Shown in pieces: positions 62,001-64,000 of a stretch of 64,000 nt of DNA. How positions within the stretch are numbered: position 1 is the first letter of the stretch; every line of letters begins with the position of its first letter. The notes below the pieces were generated by a model. It had not been told where the DNA came from, did not search any database, and saw only the letters and a program-made list of their open reading frames with translations. Origin of the DNA: ECT2AJA-110-A sp035399845. GTDB lineage: Bacteria; Planctomycetota; Phycisphaerae; UBA1845; UTPLA1. The DNA is taken from positions 1-64,000 of the forward strand of contig DAOPJV010000029.1 in assembly GCA_035399845.1 (NCBI GenBank), in the 5' to 3' direction. The position numbers and the translations under genes are program-made.

Positions 62001-62899
62001 ATTCGATCGCCGTCGCGCTCGGCGTCTTCCAGCCGCTTCATCGTCAGAAACGCGACACCCTCGCCGAGGACCGTACCGTCGGCCTTCTCCGAAAAGGGCC
62101 GGGCGTCGCCCGTCGGGCTCAGCGCCGGTGTCTTGCTGAAGCACATGTACATGAAGATGTCGTTCAGCGTGTCGGCGCCGCCGGCGACCGCCATGTCGCA
62201 TCGCCGCGTCTGCAGTTCCATGATCGCGAGATGAATCGCGCTGAGGGAACTCGCGCACGCCGCGTCCACGGCGCAGTTTGTCCCCTGCAGATTCAGTCGA
62301 TTCGAAATCCGACCGGCGACAACGTTGCCCAGCAATCCCGGGAACGAGTTTTCCTGCCAGGGCGTGTAGCCATCGGCGATTCGCTCGACGATTTCGTCCG
62401 CCTTCGCCCCCGTGATCCCCGCGTCCGCCAGCGCCTTGCGCCAGATCGGATGGCCGAGCCGCGCCGACAACGGCAACACGAGTTCCTGCGTCCCCGTCAC
62501 ACCGACGATCACGCTCACGCGATCGCGCCGGAAATCCCGCTGGTCGCCGTAGCCCGCGTCTTCCAGCGCCGCCTTCGCCGCAACGAGCGACAGGAGCTGT
62601 GTCGTATCTGTCGCCTCGAGAATCGTCGGCGGAATCCCGAACTCCGTCGGGTCAAAGTCGATCGACGGCAGAAACCCGCCGCGCGACGAATACGTCATGT
62701 CCGGCGCCTTCGGATCCGCGTCGAAGTAGTCCTTCGCCGACCAGTGCGTCGGCGGCACCTCTGCGATGCAGTCCCGCCCCTCGCAGATCACGCGCCAGAA
62801 TTCCTGCAGGTTCCGCGCGCCGGGGAAGAGACATCCCATCCCCACAATCGCCACCGGCGCCGCGTCCGTCTGTTGCGTCTGTCGATCCATCAGGCTCAT
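56009..62899 (-). CDS. PfaA-like PUFA synthase subunit: KS-AT-ACP-ACP-KR-DH
   Basis: A 2296-residue polyketide-synthase-type protein. KS (about 15-470): active Cys in DAACASSLSAIHLAI near residue 213, His motifs IEAHGTGTKVGD and GSIKSQIGHTKAAAG. AT (about 585-890): VLFPGQGSQYVSMGQ and nucleophile FAGHSYGELVAL. Two tandem ACPs near 1250 and 1430, both with LEADLGVDSIKRVEI or MEADLGIDSIKRVEI, whose Ser carries phosphopantetheine. KR (about 1720-1990): VVTGGARGVTAEAALALA and MFSSVSGRCGNVGQIDYSMAN. The C-terminal PS-DH-like domain has HPFLASHVIDGRAVLPAAMMMEWM. The ATG at 62899 (MSLMDRQTQQTD) has GGAAG upstream. The linkers around the ACPs are built of hairpin repeats. Works with the PfaC- and PfaD-like proteins; no phosphopantetheinyl transferase gene is in view. 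Confidence 0.93.
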   Translation of the reverse strand: MSLMDRQTQQTDAAPVAIVGMGCLFPGARNLQEFWRVICEGRDCIAEVPPTHWSAKDYFDADPKAPDMTYSSRGGFLPSIDFDPTEFGIPPTILEATDTTQLLSLVAAKAALEDAGYGDQRDFRRDRVSVIVGVTGTQELVLPLSARLGHPIWRKALADAGITGAKADEIVERIADGYTPWQENSFPGLLGNVVAGRISNRLNLQGTNCAVDAACASSLSAIHLAIMELQTRRCDMAVAGGADTLNDIFMYMCFSKTPALSPTGDARPFSEKADGTVLGEGVAFLTMKRLEDAERDGDRIYAVIRGIGTSSDGRSQSIYAPHAAGQERCLRDAYQRAGVSIDRVGLIEAHGTGTKVGDATEFEALKRVFGGLNGDAKIAIGSIKSQIGHTKAAAGVAGLMKAALAVHHGVAPPTIKVDAPNPKMGIEDSPFYVSTELRPWVEAYRIAGVSAFGFGGSNFHAVLSSTKTGASEPAWDGSIQIFAYSGATRDDVIAGLDGLRTQATGKHWNMAALAYAAQMSRRSFRSDDTVRLLLVVGADEDLVSVVDTTKRQMQSNQGVAWSTTHAQFGRGSSPGRLAVLFPGQGSQYVSMGQRLACQFPEMRAALGATDAVLRDDGVSISRTIYPEPSFAKDGASASEAALTRTDVAQPALGAISLGMWRTLERFGVRADAFAGHSYGELVALCAAGRYDAETLLRLSRLRGRLMADCDDGGGAMLAVKASAADVEAMLREEQLDVVLANRNGPAQVVLSGQRDRIASASEACRRRGWGCAALRVSGAFHSPLVAGALAPFRNAMAAVGFAEGRGVVYSNTTGGAYPAESAACQTLLAEQLARPVDFVGEVSRMRADGVSTFVEVGPRSVLTRLASSIVNDDGVATLAMDASNGRTAIRDLANVLCALAARGHRVALTEWESQVAEPRRPKMVVSLNGANIRTTPRKDIARVEMTAANGVAGVSDNAPHRATSTGGTGHSGDASSVDHRDPTLKRVGHLAERDSGEDGYEKGFSYQRVLDRREPTPEGMGHTATGVRETSVAKRTDDKRQDSGHQAHRRSAAGMNDDSANRRGGMLPEAIRLVQQGLTAMQQLQRQTAEAHQRFLAGQEQAQRAFQAMIEGQQRLVASTIYDRGLPASASGGLMGRDAVDRRAPTPEGMGHPERRVGHAHPSDRGPLDNQRGRDVSDAPVAPGGSVIRDVIDHREPTPEGVGHPVSMPSTAVCGWSRQKIGDKVVGVVCDKTGYPAEMIELEMDLEADLGVDSIKRVEIVAALEEAIPEFGGVQPDHMGSIRTLTQIVDFVAAGLGASSGGDSGSDSRGSGGDEKGFSSQQVHGDETGFSSQRTGGDEMGISSQRSSEFSSQRSSEFSPQRSSESSSRHPVGTADPAVSFQHAVAVRAADAAGDGVDASNVLLEVVAELTGYPQDMLELGMDMEADLGIDSIKRVEILAAVEGRLPNMPSVKPEQMGAMRTLAQIVEYFAAESRNDTGTNASNGETMTQVELAPETGMDAAGEYDPNRRVLNIVTLPEAVAGALPIAEGHEVWVTDDGNGLSAALVRTFEAAGRATRLVSLDPSFDVGEAKVGALIIVAPTTRTIDSTWEPATEDLLKRAFEMTKALTDPILRALHAGGAMVVTIARMDGAFGLLDGAFDPAQGGLAGIPKTVMREWEGAHCRALDVAADWKDAASAAEAVVRELSSDGPVEVGLDATNRRTLELEAARVAPGSPAIARGDLVVVTGGARGVTAEAALALARRHQPTLVLMGRTQVEATEPAWIAGLTDERDIKQAIKQNAFSANEKAAPQKVKAIYRDLMAQREIRENLGRIRAAGSDVSYVSVDVCDAAAMRAALDAAKRAHGPVRGVIHGAGRIEDKRIQQKTSEQFAAVLDTKVQGLRHTLDAIDLESLRHIVMFSSVSGRCGNVGQIDYSMANEVLNKVAQRLSRRLPHCRVVSMNWGPWDGGMVTPGLKREFENHGVELIPLNAGAELVAEELSNVDDGAVEVVLGYAFEMPKAKSRASAASASAIGVAFEREVSSATHPFLASHVIDGRAVLPAAMMMEWMSHAALHANPGLRLAGLDGFRLFKGVVFDGAPRTLRFHASSAVRSGDVFDVQVEMRSVADDGSEVLHARATAVLTAGSIAAAGRYEAPASLMTESFEGSSEFIYERMLFHGPMLRAITRIDGIGDKGLVAAIRAADAPNVWMAEPLRSDWLTNPLGIDAAYQAAIVWCRDKLSAPSLPAAFASYRQFRDWSHEPVSIAIEVTRGERNKMTCDVYFVATGGDVVAKIVGYECTVDGNLARAFERRELGA
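58723..58990 (+). repeat. D- and C-family hairpin cluster between the two ACP domains
   Basis: Two diverged family-D hairpins (58727-58742, 58768-58785) are followed by a 27-bp tandem unit (encoding QRSSEFSS, about 58798-58868). Then come three family-C hairpins: 58868-58891 (arms GGGACGAGAT and ATCTCGTCCC), 58903-58926 and 58939-58962 (arms GAGACGAGAA and TTCTCGTCTC), and a short CGGGAA-TCAC-TTCCCG. Translated as GDEKGFSSQ, GDETGFSSQR and GDEMGISSQR. Confidence 0.9.
59286..59323 (+). repeat. Family-A hairpin inside the PfaA-like gene
   Basis: CCCACTCC-TTCA-GGGGTGGG, with one wobble pair, translated DHREPTPEGVGHP. It lies immediately N-terminal of the first ACP domain. Confidence 0.85.
59414..59479 (+). 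repeat. Adjacent family-B and family-A hairpins inside the PfaA-like gene
   Basis: A perfect B hairpin GGGTGGGC-GTG-GCCCACCC (59415-59433) is followed by a family-A copy at 59442-59479. They are translated RRVGHAHP and DRRAPTPEGMGHP. Confidence 0.9.
59832..59968 (+). repeat. A-C-A hairpin series inside the PfaA-like gene
   Basis: Family A at 59832-59869, family C at 59881-59904 (perfect 10-bp stem) with its CCGGAATCCCTCTCCG companion, and family A again at 59931-59968. The last copy has the core CCCACCCT-CTTA-AGGGTGGG, a second case of a paired T:A replacement in the stem. Translated DRREPTPEGMGHT, DGYEKGFSYQR and DHRDPTLKRVGHL. Confidence 0.92.
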
Positions 62900-62930
62900 T
62901 CGTCTTCCACTCAGGCGCCCGCGCGCCTCA

Positions 62931-63222
62931 GGCGGGCGTGGCCCACCCCGCATTTCAGCTTTCAGCGTTTCGGCTTTCAGCTTTCACGTTGTAGGGTCCG
63001 CTGTGCGGACCATTCCGCCAACACGTGCCATCAACCCGACAGGCGCCCATCCATCTTCCGGCGGGCGTGGCCCACCCCGCATTTCAGCTTTCAGCGTTTC
63101 GGCTTTCGGCTTTCACGTTGTAGGGTCCGCTGTGCGGACCATTCCGCCAACACGGGCCATCAACCCAACAGGCGCCCATCCATCTTCCGGCGGGCGTGGC
63201 CCACCCCGCATTTCAGCTTTCA
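62931..63222 (+). repeat. 129-bp tandem repeat (B, TTTCAG string, D) before the gap
   Basis: Units begin at 62931, 63060 and 63189, 129 bases apart. Each contains a family-B hairpin (GGGCGTGGCCC), the string CATTTCAGCTTTCAGCGTTT, and a family-D hairpin (62991-63018, 63120-63147). The third unit runs into the N run. Post-gap sequence at 63323 (GCGTTTCGGCTTTCAG) matches the middle of a unit. It fills the spacer between the PfaD-like and PfaA-like genes. Confidence 0.93.
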
Positions 63223-63322
63223 NNNNNNNNNNNNNNNNNNNNNNNNNNNNNNNNNNNNNNNNNNNNNNNNNNNNNNNNNNNNNNNNNNNNNNNNNNNNNN
63301 NNNNNNNNNNNNNNNNNNNNNN
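63223..63322. other. Assembly gap (100 N)
   Basis: Exactly 100 N bases inside the 129-bp tandem array. The length is a conventional placeholder, so the true number of repeat units is unknown. The array itself probably caused the break. Confidence 0.98.
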
Positions 63323-63334
63323 GCGTTTCGGCTT

Positions 63335-64000
63335 TCAGTTTTCCACGTTGACCGGTTCAAACCGCTCCGCCGCCGGCGACAGGATCGCGCCCTGCGCCCG
63401 CAGCATGTTGGCGCGCATCCGCACGGCCGCGCCCAGCATCAGGTTCCGTCCGACAGTCACGACTTTGCGATTCCGCGGTTCGGCGAGGAATGTTCCCGCC
63501 GTCCATTCGTTGAACGCCCCCATCGCCGGTCCGCACCAGACCTGGTAGTCCACTTTCCGCGACGCGTCCCCGCTGTTCGCCCACACACTCGACAAACCGA
63601 GGTACGAACGAAACACCAGCGCCATCTTGTGCTTCGGATCCGTCTCCGCCCGCGCGATCTGACTCGGATCGCGCTCGGCGAAGAAGCGCTTCGTCGATTC
63701 CCACGCCTCGTCGACAGTCGCCCGCAGGTAATCGCGCTCCAGGCTCGTCCGCGCCGCCGCCGGCAGCGCGTCCAGCGAGTCGTGGGCGCGATACCAGTCG
63801 TACAGCTTGCGGGCCCGCATCGGGAACATCGTCCCGCGCTTCAGCACCTGCAGCTTCACGCCCATCTCGAACATGTCCGCCGCGGGCGCCATGATCACGT
63901 CCGCCTGGCCCGCCTCGGCGAGCATCTGGCGCACGACGTCCGACGTCCCCGCCTCGACACACGCCTGATTCACGGAGCCCGTCAGCACGTACGCCGCGCC
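63335..64000 (-). CDS. PfaD-like enoyl reductase, C-terminal part (runs off the right edge)
   Basis: About 221 residues of the C-terminal part of a PfaD-type flavin enoyl reductase (2-nitropropane-dioxygenase-like TIM barrel). The stretch AAYVLTGSVNQACVEAGTSD at the window edge, then DVIMAPAADMFEMGVKLQVLKRGTMFPMRARKLYDWYR and the C-terminal VWCGPAMGAFNEW...GRNLMLGAAVRMRA are diagnostic of the family. It reduces enoyl-ACP intermediates in trans. The stop (63335-63337) is the first TGA met after the coding sequence meets repeat-like sequence (AACTGAAAGCC). It is upstream of the PfaA-like gene on the same strand, so the operon order is pfaD-like, pfaA-like, pfaC-like. Confidence 0.93.
   Translation of the reverse strand, partial: GAAYVLTGSVNQACVEAGTSDVVRQMLAEAGQADVIMAPAADMFEMGVKLQVLKRGTMFPMRARKLYDWYRAHDSLDALPAAARTSLERDYLRATVDEAWESTKRFFAERDPSQIARAETDPKHKMALVFRSYLGLSSVWANSGDASRKVDYQVWCGPAMGAFNEWTAGTFLAEPRNRKVVTVGRNLMLGAAVRMRANMLRAQGAILSPAAERFEPVNVEN

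Overview
The window looks like a chromosomal scaffold of a planctomycete, probably near the Phycisphaerae. It is GC-rich. Two small membrane proteins carry the CxxCGYxLKG...CPECG zinc ribbon often seen in that group, a secreted M4 peptidase ends in a dockerin-like EF-hand module, and a pfa-type polyunsaturated fatty acid (PUFA) synthase cluster is present. The taxon is inferred; no rRNA gene is in the window. One 100-base run of N (63223-63322) marks a scaffold gap.

Layout. 1-306: start of a secreted protein that leaves the window. 562-9835: a visibly more A/T-rich defence island. A C5 DNA methyltransferase and Vsr (+) converge on a four-gene minus-strand operon of MutL/MORC-like ATPase, Z1 helicase-like protein, DUF4420 nuclease and AIPR protein, which is the gene content of Mza-type anti-phage systems. 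10203-14252: small proteins, tRNA-Thr(UGU), and an H-NOX sensor overlapping a hybrid histidine kinase. 14435-22921: M4 peptidase, GT-C glycosyltransferase, zinc-ribbon protein, cation/proton antiporter, and a selD gene that itself reads through an in-frame UGA as selenocysteine. 23218-31364: a fructose-type PTS (IIC, IIB, HPr-EI-IIA) followed by a secreted GH38 alpha-mannosidase with a strong terminator. 31699-41215: lipoprotein hydrolase, ArfB, universal stress protein, NhaD-like antiporter, a phosphomannose-isomerase-like cupin, a membrane protein and a NagB-LmbE fusion. 41387-46782: housekeeping genes cysS-ruvC-ruvA-ruvB, ispF and dapF. 47744-64000: the PUFA synthase operon, read right to left as PfaD-like enoyl reductase, PfaA-like (KS-AT-ACP-ACP-KR-DH) and a PfaC/PfaB-like fusion (KS-CLF-AT and four hotdog dehydratase segments).

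The most unusual signal is a set of short dispersed hairpin repeats, concentrated right of 37 kb. Family A has stem CCCACCCC/GGGGTGGG. Family B is GGTGGGC/GCCCACC. Family C has a constant GAA-TCCC-TTC apex on variable stems. Family D is GGTCCGC/GCGGACC. Family E is an A/T-rich spacer. They lie between genes and also, repeatedly and in one reading phase, inside the linkers of the two giant PUFA synthase genes, where they are translated as peptides such as DRRAPTPEGVGHP, GRVGHAHQ and DEKGFSSQ. Several copies carry paired substitutions that preserve the hairpin. They resemble in principle the in-gene palindromic elements of Rickettsia, but I do not recognise these families.
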